Shown here: in pieces, positions 22,543-34,200 of the stretch
How the letters are laid out: every line of letters starts with the position of its first letter
Position numbering within the stretch: position 1 is the first letter of the stretch
Source: Agelaius tricolor
Taxonomy: Eukaryota > Chordata > Aves > Passeriformes > Icteridae
Assembly: GCA_023055355.1 (NCBI GenBank)
Contig: JALJCS010000001.1
Coordinates: 69,109,381-69,173,380, forward strand
Direction: 5' to 3'
DNA: 64,000 bases
The notes under the pieces: generated by a model
The model's database searches: none
Told to the model about the DNA's origin: nothing
Seen by the model: the letters and a program-made list of their open reading frames with translations, nothing else
Made by a program: the position numbers and the translations under genes

Positions 22543-24659
22543 GCAAGGAAGGCAGGGTTTGCAGGCAGGGATTTTACCAGACCAACTGGCGTGTCTGAGG
22601 GCTGGACCAGGGCGACACAGGGGAGAGGCTTCAGGCTCAGCAAGGAACTGTGAGCCTCAAAACACATCTTTTTTCCCCCAGCCAGGTCAGGTGGCCTAAT
22701 AAAAATAATAACATAAGTGTAGTTGTTCTGCCTTGAGCAGGAAAGCCACCTGGATGGTCATTCAAGGTCCCTTTTGCTCCTGTAGCTCTGCTTTAACAGG
22801 CAGAGCTGACTTCTCCTTGTCCATGTGCCGTGTGTTCTGATCTTCTGCTGACACGAACAGAAGGCCTCTGAACATCAAGAAACCAGAATATCCTCATTAA
22901 GGATCTTCTTGGAGGATAGGAGAGTAATGTATCGCTCTTTGAGCTGAGGCTGGCTTTGTGGAGCAATAAAGCATGAATATTAAACAGGAAATCAATGACA
23001 CTTCTGAAACATGTCTGAGACAGAAATCCAGATGCTGTATGGGGATATAGGCCCTTAAGCCTTATGTCTATGCTACTCCTTTTTTTTTTTTTAAAGCTGC
23101 ATCTGCATAGTTGGTGGTGTAAGATGGGGACATAGCAAGAGAAAAACCAGATCTTTTACCCTATTTTCATGAGGAAGTGGGGGTTAGGCTGTAACTCAGT
23201 GTGTTTGTACACCAGTCCTTCTCTTTCTAAGTTTGCAGGCTGTCTCCAGCCAGGGACGGGCCTTCAGGGGCAGCATTTGACTTCCCTGCCCTTTCTCCAG
23301 GGCATTCGCTGCTGCAGGGACATGGGCTGGGCGTGGTGGCAGCAGGAGCAGGGTGCTGCAGACCCCCCTGGAGCAGCTGAGCAGTGGCTGCAGCAGGGCT
23401 TGTGCAGTAAATGTGACTGGGCAGCAGGCATCTGGGGCTGTGGGAGAGCCAGGAGCACCGGGATGCAGTGTGGGAAGGACTCTCATTGCAAAGTTACCAT
23501 CACACGTCCGGATGAGCTGGAAATTCAGTTTCTTTAGTTCCACTGATCAGGCGTTCACTTAATCTTGAAAAAAAAAAAAGACAAAAAAAAAATAGGGAGG
23601 TTGTACTGAATAGTGATGACATTTTAAATCCTTAGAATATTTCAGCAAAATAAATGCTTTTGTGTGGCTTCTGCGCTGCAAAGAGGTTTATAATAATGTA
23701 GCACAATCCTGGAATTACATGACCCTTGTGTTTTTCTGGTTCACACTGGGACACTTGCTTTCTGAGGGAAAACCTGTTGTCTTTAAGGGCAGTGTGAAAG
23801 AATAAAGACTTGATCTAGAGCTTGAGGCTGAAGCATTACATCAGTGTAAAATCTTTTCATTCATAATTCTAGTGTGCTGTCCTGAGAATTTAATTTCCTG
23901 TTTGCACTATGGGAGAGTCTTTTCTGGAAGCCACTAAAGAGCAGGGGTAGTTGTTTAAGATGTTTTTTGTAGGTAAATTGTCAAAATACAGTAAATTTTG
24001 TGGTTGGTCCTTTTATTTATGTATGCATTTATTCATGTTATTTCCTGAATATAGAACCCAGCAACATAAAGTTTCATTATTAAAGTAAGTAAATAAATAA
24101 TCAGTGAAGTAGCATGAGGGGCAGCCCTCTTTTTTTTTTTTTTTTTCACTCATCCCCATCCTCAGCCCATTGGTGATTTTTTCCTAGGTTTTGCAATGCT
24201 TCTCAGATTTCAAGGTTATATTCCCTTCCGTTTTGTCTTATGTGACAATGAAAGACCTTATTTATTTTCTTTACTTGTCTCACTATTTAAAAAAATAAAC
24301 CAGAAAGTCAAGTTTTTTGTTCTTCTATTTCCAGTACTCTTGTTTATTTTGAAACTTCCAGAAAGAGATAAGAACAGCTTAAGAAAAACGCTCTCCAGAG
24401 TAATCCCTTAAAGAGCAGCAAACAAACACTGCAGATTGGTCCTAAAGGCTGTGCTTCCTTTCTGGGGAGGGAGAGAGGTGGGGAGAGAGGATGTTTTCTT
24501 TTTAGCTGTGCTCTAATCATCCGATCTGGGATTTGATAAGCTCCACAAGTCTGAAACCGCTGCCTCCTCCCGTCTTCCCCCTTCCTGCCTCTCAGAAGAT
24601 TAAAGTGAACATGGCAAAAAGGAAACAGTTTATTTTCAGCTTGTTGTAGTTAATAATTA

Positions 24660-24771
24660 GTTTACAGTGCAGCATTCTCATTGTTTGTATTCTAATCGTG
24701 TTGCTATATTCTTTTCTTACACTGTTTACTTTTCACATCACGGGCCTTCTTTGATACAGAAATAGGTTTAC
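24660..24771 (+). promoter_or_regulatory. Three forkhead-type GTTTAC cores, candidate non-coding element
   Basis: GTTTAC occurs at 24660-24665, 24724-24729 and 24766-24771, all on the plus strand within 112 bases. The middle one is the fuller TGTTTAC. The first lies beside a 'taataattag' homeodomain-like string. Clustering on one strand is mildly suggestive of a forkhead-responsive element, but AT-rich DNA yields such cores often. Confidence 0.15.
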
Positions 24772-24882
24772 AAATAGCCTATTCTTGCAGAATTTCACCC
24801 TCTTTTCAACATTTTTATATTGCACATCAGGAAGTGTGACACATGTAGGTGGGGTATCTTCTGCAAAGGCTCACCTTGCCTG

Positions 24883-24905
24883 CCCCCCCCCCCCCCCCCC
24901 CCCCC
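24883..24905. repeat. Uninterrupted 23-base C homopolymer
   Basis: Twenty-three consecutive C residues stand between 'cttgcctg' and 'atgctttc', with no interruption. Poly(C)/poly(G) of this length is rare compared with poly(A)/poly(T). It may form G-quadruplex or i-motif structures, and its true length is hard to sequence accurately. Confidence 0.95.
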
Positions 24906-27900
24906 ATGCTTTCTTTTCACTCTGGGACAATTTGGAATTACAGCAGTTGTGAAACCACAATAGGAAGTGATCAAGCCATTAAAGTATTACATGTACAAGA
25001 TATAAGTATCATTTGGCTCATTTAAAATTAGCTAAATCCATGTATTGACTGAACTACAAGAAGTCCTCAGTAAACACCCCCAATTTGTCCTAAGAGATAC
25101 TTGTGCTGAATTCTTTTAACCTTTAAAGCCTTGAAGTAAATTTGCCAGGACTTTGAGTCTGTGTGTTCCCATGTGTGTATTTTTAATGATTTCTTCTATA
25201 ATGGGAATGACTGACATTATGGGTACTGTAATATTGCAACAGTAGCATATATATTCTATATATATTCTCTGTGTATGTGTTTATTGTATGTCATGGAAAA
25301 AATGTCCTTAATTAAAACCATGCACACTGATCAAAGCACAAAAATATTTATTGTATAACTAAGATTCTCTCTTAAGGGGAAGGGGAAATTTTTTTATAAC
25401 AATTGCTTATAAAAGCAAATTTTTGTATAAAAAAAACTGCTTTGCACTGTAATTGCACTTCTAAATGGCCTTTACTGCTTCTGCAGAAGGCTTGTAAATA
25501 CACTGTTTAGCCAGTTTCTGCTAAAGGTCCTTCTGGGTCAATCCTGTATCTTTATAAGGAAGGCATTTTCTTCTTTGAAACAAACTGGAAATCAATTATT
25601 AAAGCAAAAGCTTCTGAAACTTTGAATTATGCATGGGGTTTTTTTCCCCTGCTGTATTTTTTAACTTTCATAGTGATGTGAGTATTTGTTTCTGGCCATA
25701 GAAGTGTTTCACTGATGCCACTGGGATACTGGGCAGGTAAGGAGGAGCAGGCTGGGGGTCTGGGAGAGTGATGCAGCACTGGCTGTAGCCACCATGTCCC
25801 CACATCACTGTCTGCCTGTGCCTTCCCTCAGCCCCAGAGATGCCCAGCAACATTTCTAGGAGCCACCTCAGAGGGATAGAGAGTTCAGTCTATTTTTAGG
25901 ACTATGGCCTCCATTCATTCATTTTTTAAAAAATTGTTTGGGGCTTAGTACTTCTCGTCTTTCTGCAAAGTGAAATGCAAGTGCTCTTCCCGTAATTAAT
26001 GAAGTATTTTTTCCTACTATTTTGAGAACTGAACTGTGCTTCTGCAATCACATGCCCCTCATATGTGACACTCTCAGTCTGAGTGCCTACTCGGTATTGA
26101 GCTTGCTAATAGCTTCCCCTATGGATTGCTCAGCCCCCGTGGCTGCCCACGGCCTCCTGACCCAGGGACGGGAGTTCCAGGGGGAGGCTGAGCTGTGCAC
26201 AGCATGTGCTGCCTTTCAGCTCACACACAGCTGCACACTTGCCTCTCTCCCCAGCAGTGTGGATGACCAGGGGTGCCACAGGCTTTGGGTTCTTCTCAGA
26301 ACACTCTCAAAGGGCAGGATTTAAGAATGGGCCTCAAGTGCCATCGCCATCACCTTTCTGTCACCAGTGGCTTCACTGTGCCATTCTCCACTTGCTCACC
26401 CTAACCTCTGACTGTCCCACTGAAGGTTTCTTAAAGCTGTTGGCATCTTTTGATTCTTTGCATCTGCCTCTGCTGGGTGTGTGTACACGTCCACCCTCGC
26501 TGCCTCTACTGGCGCTTTCCAGGCAGGAGTTGCTGGTTGGATGGTGCCGTGTTTCCAGATCCTAGCTTTATGCTTTCAGCTCTGCCATTACAAAGCCAAG
26601 CTGATGCATGGAAAAGGAGTTGTGGATGAAGATTTTATTTAGTTTATCCAGTTTGAAAGTAGAGAAAGGGGAAAGGTACTGATATCACTGATACTGAGCT
26701 AGCAGTATTGAGAGGCTTGAACTGCCTGGGTGAGTGGCATAGCCCAGGGTGAAGGAGAGCAAGCAGCTTTGGCAGGGCTGGGAGCCACAGAGCATGGGCA
26801 ACAGCTGACAGCAGCACGTCTGCTAAAGGTGAGTCAATACAGCAGCTCAGCTTTTGATCTTTAACACAGTTTGTGGGTTTCTTTCTCTTCATAGCTCCAT
26901 TTAATTAAATCAGAAAAAGCTTGAGCAAAGGCTCTGTGTTTTCCTGGTGTTTTCCTCCCATGTTTCCTGTTTCTTAAGACTTGTTGCCACTGCAGTGGTG
27001 ACTTTGCATCTGAGTTCCTTCTGCTCCAAATGGAAAGGGCAGACGTGTTTTTAGACAGGAACAAGTTTAATGGTGCAGACAAACATTCTTGTTTTGAAAC
27101 TACTAAACTACTTTTGGACTCCTTTAACAGACGAACCTAGTGATCCTTATTTACATCCTGCATGTGTGGAAGCTTTCCAGTAACTGTTTTAGAAACCCAG
27201 TGACTTTGACATGAAAAAATGTGGAGTGCCTCTCCCATAGCCCTGTCCTCTTTCCAAGTTTTGGCACTGTTGCATGGGAGGACAAACCACTAGAATAGTA
27301 TTGTCTTAGTATAAGTTTTCTAATAGTGTTGGTGGTTTTTTTTCCTTTGCTGTTGTCCAGGGGTGTGTCTGGACTTGTTGCAACAGCAGATTTTGTTGGG
27401 AGCTTTCTCTTTCTGCCCTCAGCTCTCTCTCCCCAAGCCCGTTGATGACAAGGCTTTTTCATATCATGTGCCAGCTATCTGGGACCTCACTTAGAAAAGG
27501 GATGGTTTCAGGCTAACAGGGAGGCTTTTGTCTCTGTGTAAGAACAAGCCTATAAGCTTCCCTTAAACTTTAAATGTTTTATTGTTGGAAAGCTTTCAGA
27601 TGTTCACAGGATAAGGGCTCTTTATATGTAATCTGGCATTGCACAGTAAAGGATTACTTTATGTAAGTTAAGATGTGCAGTTCCTTTATAAACTGGCTGT
27701 GTGAATTCAGCATGTAGGATATTGTTTTTCTCCTTCTGTTCAATGTTGCTTCTAGAAGGAGTTTCTTGGGTTTGGTCAGTTGGAGGTTTTTTTGGTTAGT
27801 TGGTTTTTGGTTTTAGTAAGGTTACAAATCTTAGGTGATGGGAAGAGGTGGAAAATGCTGCATGCACTCTATTAAAAACTGAACATGTGTGCTTCCATAG

Positions 27901-28456
27901 ATTTGTTCAAACAGCCAGTGTCAGCAGAGTCCTGGGTGACAGAATCCTCAACCAGTCTGTAAAGAGTAACTTGAGATTGCTAGAGCAGAGTCCTAGTAAC
28001 CTACTACTGAAAAGAACTTTCTGGACCAATTCATGGCCCCAAATCTGTGTGGTATGATGTAGTGTAACATAAGCATGACTGACATTGAAACAGATAAAAA
28101 AAAGCAGGCTATTGCTCTGAAGAGACTAACCAACACTTTCTTTTCAAAATGGATCCAGCTTATTTACTGGTTACACATCCTGATCCAGACATGTTCCTTT
28201 GTAAACTGTTCAGCATGAAAAACTTAATCTTCCTAGTTTTTGCCAAGTAAAATAGCAGCCCAAGCAGCAGGAATGCCTGCTTCTACTTGAGGTTTGAAAA
28301 AACAGCAGCAGAAGCATGTTGCTAATAGAAAACTGACAGATGTTCATAATTATGTAGATTTTCTTCTGTGTTTGAGTGCCATAAACTCAATTGCATCTAC
28401 TGGCATTTGAAAAGTATGTAAGACCACTTATGACTTCAACCAGCCACTTCCTCCAG
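24906..28456. other. Unassigned DNA, no gene recognised
   Basis: An AT-dinucleotide patch at 25246-25268 repeats 'tatatattc' twice. A GC-richer stretch at 26040-26560 has overlapping open frames on the plus strand without recognisable domains. No transposon signature was seen. The right edge is the acceptor side of the candidate exon at 28457. Confidence 0.5.
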
Positions 28457-28553
28457 CTGGGTGAAACTCATATGAACTGCAACATGTACCAGACCAGCAC
28501 CCTCTGTGTGGCTGTTTTTATGGTTTCAGTCATGTTATTATCTGTTTTCAATG
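28457..28553 (+). CDS. Candidate exon encoding a hydrophobic leader-like peptide
   Basis: The segment is preceded by 'gccacttcctccag', a moderate 3' splice site, and followed by GTGAGT, a good 5' splice site. It is open in one frame for 32 codons plus one base. An internal ATG at 28472 starts a peptide with a polar N-terminus followed by a strongly hydrophobic run, 'LCVAVFMVSVMLLSVF'. That looks like a signal peptide or type II membrane anchor. The one-base overhang fits the two-base start of the segment at 32045, joining as a glycine codon. I do not recognise the protein. Splice-like borders also arise by chance at this density, so confidence is low. Alternative: intronic or intergenic DNA. 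Confidence 0.22.
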
Positions 28554-31500
28554 GTGAGTAAATTGTCAATGAACAGTTTTTGCTTCAATGAACAATCAGG
28601 AGTTTTGTGGGTTCCCATCTAGGATTATTCACAATGCATTTGATTCAAAGACCCTTGAAGTTGGTGAGTGCTGATGGATTTGGGAGTGCAGGGTTGAGAA
28701 AAAAGCATTTACCATGTCTGCTTTCAGTGATTTCTCTTTTGTCAGTAGTAATAAACTTAATTCTGATTCCAGTATGAACTGACAAAAACACATCTGAAAG
28801 TTGATGGGGAAAAATAGAGGTTGTCTCATGAAGCAGACAATGTCATGAAACCAAACACGCAAATGATGTCTAGTTATGCTGCTTGCCACATTGTTTCACA
28901 AAATACTTCTTTACAAAAAGAAAGTGACTTTTCCACAAGGCTACATAACTACACTGCTGATATATATGTAACACTAGAAGGGGGATATGGGTTTTTGGTA
29001 AAAGGTGGCAGTTTGTGGAAGCTCGTGCTGCCTGCAGGAAAAGGCTGGTCCTGGCAGATAATAACTCTCATCCCCCAAAAGTGTTTTGCTTTTCTTTAAT
29101 GTTTCAAATCATGTCACTCTGAGATTCAGCACAACTTTTTGTATCCATTGGTGTGCTAAGGATTTTCTGTGTCTTACCATGTAGGAGGAGATGTTTGGAC
29201 AGCTTTCATTTGGACACTGGTTGGACAAACCATTTGTTTCCTCTTCTATTTGTTATACTAATTGTAAAAGAAGCCTATATTGGTGTGCCTTGAGGCCTGT
29301 ATTAATTTATTTTTCATCTCCTCTGCTGTACTGTCCAAAGTGAGCAGAGCTTTTCTAAAAAGTGCTCATCAAAATTTGGAGACATGTATCATGATCCAAA
29401 GCCTTCAAGAAAAAGGGATATTTCCCCTAAATTCTTGGGTAGAATGAAAATCATTAAGACTGAAATTGAGTTCTGTATGGGCCCCTAGATTGAACACAAA
29501 TAAAGAGTGAATAATCTTTGGTTTACTCTGCATGCTATGTCCTGCCCTCATCCTCAATTATGCAGCAAAATACTTCCCTTCCCTTCTCCCTCCCTATTCC
29601 ATCTCCAAGCCTCTCTTCTCCTTTGTAGCCTAAGAGATGGAGCACATTTTTCATCATCTAAAATCAAGCAAAAGGCTTCCCCAAACTTTCTATCTGCCAT
29701 CCCTACAGTTCTGAAGATCTTGCAAGGCTAGTGATGTGGCAAATTGTGTGGCTGCCTCAGATTTAACGAGACACCCCTTTCCCTAGCCCTCTTGCTAGTT
29801 TTGGTCATACATGGTCTCAGTGAAAGGCTTGGGCTAGACTCCCTTGGCGTGTATTAAAGCAGCAGCATGCTGTAACGTGGGAATGTTACAAGTGGAGCTG
29901 TACTCTTGGTCCATCCTTTCCATCTTTTCCTCCCTTTTACCCTAGAGTCACCACAGGCCTCTTTCTTTTTTATTTCTTCTTGTGTTATTCTATTCTATTC
30001 TATTCTATTCTGTCACTCACAAACTTGTCTGAAGAATTTCCCCAGTTTGGTTTAATCCTGGTTGCTGCACAGGCATTTGTGCTGGGGTGAGAGAGGAAGG
30101 GAGCGCTGCCAGGGCTGCATCCAGAAGCTCCACACCAGTGCTGGGGGGAGTTCAGCCCCTTTTGGCAGTGGCGCCAGCCCTTGTCTTTCAAGTATTCCTG
30201 GGACGAGCAGCATGAAGTACAGAGTTCCCTTATTTGTCACTCCTCTAAGGAAATTTTTAAATCAGTCTCATGGTGTAGAAGAAAATAATGAGCTAATCCA
30301 GAGTTGAGGTGCCATTGGATTGTTTTGGACCTGGCTCATTTCTTAAGCTTCTAACTTTTCTGCATGCAGATTTTATCCAATTAGTTCGGAGGCAGAAGTA
30401 GAGTTTCTTGACTTGATGTTTTCTTTCCAGGCCAAATGCCTGGAAGCTAGGGAGGGAAATAGATGGTGCTGGAATAATAACCACCTTCCCTGAGTTTGAG
30501 CAAAGCAGTTAAGACCCACGTTTTTTTCAGTGTTTTCATAAACTCTGCCAAGCTGTACAAAAGGCAATGTGAGAGGAGGGGGTGTTCATTTTTTTTCCTT
30601 TATTCCTTGGTATACCCACTCTTTTTCTCAATTGCTAAACAAGGAAAGCAAGCAGAGACGATGCTTACATTTTTACTTTTCTGTTAGAAAATGTCTGTCT
30701 CTAAAATCTCTCACAACATCCTCCTCTGATTTGTAATGATGCTTTTTTTCTTTTCTCCCCACCCTGATCCCTCCACTCAAATGAAGTCTGAGCTTTATAA
30801 TATCAAATGCCTGCTTGCTAATCAGGACTTAGAGCCATGTGATTCAGTTTCCATGTTTTAGAGGAATATTTATTTGGTTATTCCTTAATAGAAATTCTAA
30901 TTTCGTAACTGCTTTTTATGTAATGATGACCAGTAAAAATAACTTGATTTAAGAAGCCATTCCTCTTTTGTTTCCTGTTTATGCCTACAGCGTCTTTCAG
31001 GAGAGGTGCTGGCACAAGAGTTGCTGTTTCTGCAGCTGAGGCAGGTTTTCATGATCAGTAGTGCAGGGCTCCAAGTCATCCGTGTATAGCTGTGAAGTTA
31101 CTCATCCAGCAGTAATTTCACAGATACCTCTCTGGTGAAAAGTTCAGCCACGTACTTGGGGGAGAATGGCACTCAGAAGCAGTTCAAATTTAGTCTGGCT
31201 TCACTGGTATGGCTTCACCTGGGCACTGAAAGTGATGTTCTTCTCCATTTGCTGCACAGTTACCCCTCCCAACCCTGAGCACCAGCAGAATCCTTGCCTC
31301 CTCCCTCTTCTAGGAGTTTACAAACTAAACGTTTTAACATCATTGTTAGTCTGTGCTCCATGAGTTATTCTTTCAAAGATTTTGCCTTAAGGGAAAATGA
31401 AGCTTAGCTGTCATTTGAAATTTACTCAGGGTCGGCAAAATGATGGCATTTGTCACTTTTGCTCTCCATCTTCTTCAAACGGGCCCTAGTGTGTGTCAAG

Positions 31501-32044
31501 CTGGATATTGTGTTGGCTTCCTTTTACTCCCTCTTTGTTCTCCTAGAGAATGCCAAGTAATTAATACAGTCTAAAAATGAAGTGTGGCACAACCCCTTTT
31601 TTCCCTTTTCAAACAAGGAGGCTGTCATGAACCTATATGCATCCAATTCCAAAACCAGTTTGTTAAAACAAAATGACTTAGAGATACTGGGTTGACCAAT
31701 TTTTTTAGGGTTGGATCTAAAATAATTGGCACACTTGCTGTGTGCTGCTGTGTGTTTCTTGTTGTTGACCGTGTCTCCCTGAAGTCTGAATAGCCATCAT
31801 GTCAGTGACAGTGATGTGTCTGAGCAGTCTGAGGGAGTCCTGCAATTATTTTAATATTTTGCATAATACCAGTGGAATTCAATAATTAGTTGTGAAGGTT
31901 CAGATCTAATTACCTCCTTCCCTAAACCAGGAAAAATGGTGGAAGTTGGTGATGAATGTTAGGAGAGAGAGAAGAAAGTGTCACATAATTTGTGGTGTTC
32001 CAGTCACTTATTATTTTTCTTCTTTTCTTCTCTTTATTTTACAG
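28554..32044. other. Unassigned DNA between two exon-like segments
   Basis: If both flanking segments are exons this is a 3.5-kb intron, since it starts with GTGAGT and ends with a long pyrimidine tract and ACAG. It contains a TATTC pentanucleotide repeat at 29986-30010 and a 'taataattagttg'-like AT-rich patch around 31850-31910. No transposon copy was recognised in it. Confidence 0.45.
29986..30010. repeat. (TATTC)5 microsatellite
   Basis: Five exact copies of the pentamer TATTC run from 29986 to 30010. It is a simple slippage tract with no further feature around it. Confidence 0.9.
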
Positions 32045-32115
32045 GGCATGTTTTCAAGCCATTTGTGAGGAAATGTGGTGAATGTAAACTTGCTCTCTTC
32101 GGGGGGGAAATTGTG
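32045..32115 (+). CDS. Candidate internal exon, unknown protein with CxxC motif
   Basis: The left border is a long pyrimidine tract (about 32008-32040, mostly T and C) ending in ACAG. The right border is GTG followed by GTAAGTGG, close to the ideal donor. Only one of the three frames is open. It starts with two bases of a split codon, then reads 'HVFKPFVRKCGECKLALFGG' and three more residues, ending exactly on a codon (71 bases: 2 + 69). A CxxC pair (CGEC) could be structural or metal-binding. It resembles neither a full C1 nor a full LIM domain, and I do not recognise the family. Splice quality makes this the strongest exon candidate in the window, but without a homologue it may still be a decoy. 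Confidence 0.35.
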
Positions 32116-33964
32116 GTAAGTGGTGCTGTCTTGATCAATTTTGGTTTTCAACAAGAATTTCAGAAAGGTTGTTTTAGCTTTCTTCAGTTTTAATTTTTTT
32201 TTATTATTTTTTTTTAGCTCTGGAAAATGAACAGGTATAGTTGATTATATGTGTTCTTTCTCTGGTACAAAGACTCGCAGTATGAGAAGCATTGACAGAG
32301 AACAGCACGCTGGGCCTCAGGGCAAGGAATGTGTTTTCATTTGCTCCAGTGGCATCTGCTTATTGTGTTTGTAGCTGTTCCATTCTGCTGAAGAGTGGTT
32401 GAGCTAAAACCTGGAGTAGAAGAAATAAAAAGGCCTAATTAAAAAACAAGGGGTACAATAAAGCATGCTAGCTGTATGAAAGACCAGGAGAAAGGTAATG
32501 CAGAGGGAGTATGTATTTCCCAAAGTGATGGGGGTGTCCAATCCCTCTACAGTCTTTCCATCTGTTCCCAGAATGTCTGACTGACACCCTTGCCATGTGG
32601 AACTGGGATGGTTTGCTTATGTCTGAGAGATAAGGAGATAGTTAATGTGTGCTGTACCAGTTTTCCTATTCCTCCTTTCCATACCAGATGACAAGCTTTG
32701 CTGCTTGTCTGACTGTATTGTATGCAACACTTCCAGAGGCATCAGCCTCCGACAGACTTCTCTCAGTGCTCTGGAAATATTACACATCATGTGTCTGTGC
32801 TGCTGAGCTGCACCACTCTAAAGTAGGAGGAGAGAGAGAAGAGCAGGAGGTAATTAGTGGCATGTCCCAACTAGAGGGAAGTGATTCAGAGAAAGCCCTT
32901 CAAACCTGCAAAAAATAAAGGCTGCAGATCTGGAGCAGTTAGTGGGCTCATCTTGCTTTCCCTCTAGGAGACCATCAATATACACAGTTCTGGATAGTAC
33001 CAATCAATCACCCTTGGGAAAAGAAACATGTCAGCAGAAGACTGTGTCCCTGCTTTCCCTTGGCCAAGCAGGGTGTTGGGCTGGTGCTTTTTCTCCAGGC
33101 AGAATGTGCAGATTGCAGACGAAAACTGGCTTATTCTCCACTGGCATAAGACTTAAGAGTCAGATAGCCTGCGGGGTAGAAAACTGAAAATTAAAGACCG
33201 GCTCTGTGAGAGCACTCATTATTTTCTACCATTTTAAAACCCCTAGATGTTGTTACATCATATAGAAAGATCTGGATTAGCTAGCAGATGTTTAAATGTA
33301 GATCACTTACCCTTCTGCAGAACATTTACTCTAAGAGACAGAAACAGAGGATAGAGAAGCCCAGAAATTCACTAAGAAGCTGGCCAAACACATGAAAAGT
33401 CCTGCCCAAATGTACCTGGGTAAACCCTACTGCAGCTCATTCTTTTAAATTATTTTCTATCCTCTAATCAGCTTTTCTGACAATTGTGCATGTTATAAGT
33501 TTGCATCTATATCCCTATGAGAAATACAAACAACAATTTTTTTTAACTAGAATTTGGTTGTAGGGTCACAGATGAGCCAGGGATCAGAGCATTAGTTCAT
33601 GAGACTTCCACAAAACTTTGTGACTTTACTACAAAAGAGGGTAGGATCTATATCTAGTTTTCTTTTTGATGGTAGTACTGATACTTGATCCTAAAAGTTG
33701 TACAGTGTTCTTCCTTACAAATTGGCTGAAATTTGTGTGAGGTATGACAAAGTTCACAGGTGAAAGAGGAGAACTATTTGGAAATAGTGATGCTATGGAA
33801 CACCAAGGGAAAAAAAGTTTATCAGCAGACCTGGTAGTTGGATGGTTCTGTTCTAATTTCCATTCAAAGATGCTTATTAAGGTCAGCCTGGTCTCCATGG
33901 CTGGCCTTAATAAGAGAGCACAGTTCAGGAGTAGCAAGGGGAAAGTGACAGAAGCATGCTTCTT
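32116..33964. other. Unassigned DNA, no gene recognised
   Basis: No transposon family was recognised. On the minus strand, 33311-33330 is bordered by a good acceptor and a GTAAGT donor, which would make a 20-base microexon; it is noted only as an observation. Open frames are short and overlapping. Confidence 0.5.
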
Positions 33965-34200
33965 AAAATCATGGAATAATCCTGGTTGGAAAAAACTGCT
34001 AACGAATCTGCCAAGAAGCTTGTACAAACTGTTGTCTTGTCCAAACTCCCATTTGAAACAGCTCCTATTAGGTCAGGTTGCTCAGGGCCTTGATTTTCAA
34101 AATTCAGCTGGCTGGAAACTTTACAGCCCTTCTAAGCATCTGTTATGTCTGACCATCCTCAGAGTGGAAAAGGTGCTTTCTTCTTGCTTCTTGCTGTTGT
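33965..34200 (-). mobile_element. Old, diverged CR1 LINE fragment, antisense
   Basis: The plus strand shows 'aaaatcatggaataatcctg', 'gttggaaaaaac', 'aggtcaggttgctcagggcc' and 'ctcagagtggaaaaggtg', matching the order of a reverse-complemented CR1 3' end with many substitutions. The right limit is uncertain because similarity fades after about 34190. The 221-codon plus-strand open frame 33744-34409 runs antisense through this fragment and is not a gene. Confidence 0.7.

Larger units (their letters stand above)
18102..24882. other. Unassigned DNA with microsatellite and homopolymer tracts
   Basis: No transposon family or gene was recognised over 6.8 kb. Visible features are a CA/TA microsatellite at 21525-21560, T runs at 23080-23092 and 24130-24146, A runs at 23568-23579 and 23583-23592, and an X-box-like site at 22529-22542. 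There is a GC-richer patch at 23220-23530, where open frames overlap on both strands. A TATAAATA string at 18882-18889 stands alone. The part 24540-24780 looks compositionally like a conserved non-coding element and carries three forkhead-type cores. Confidence 0.5.
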
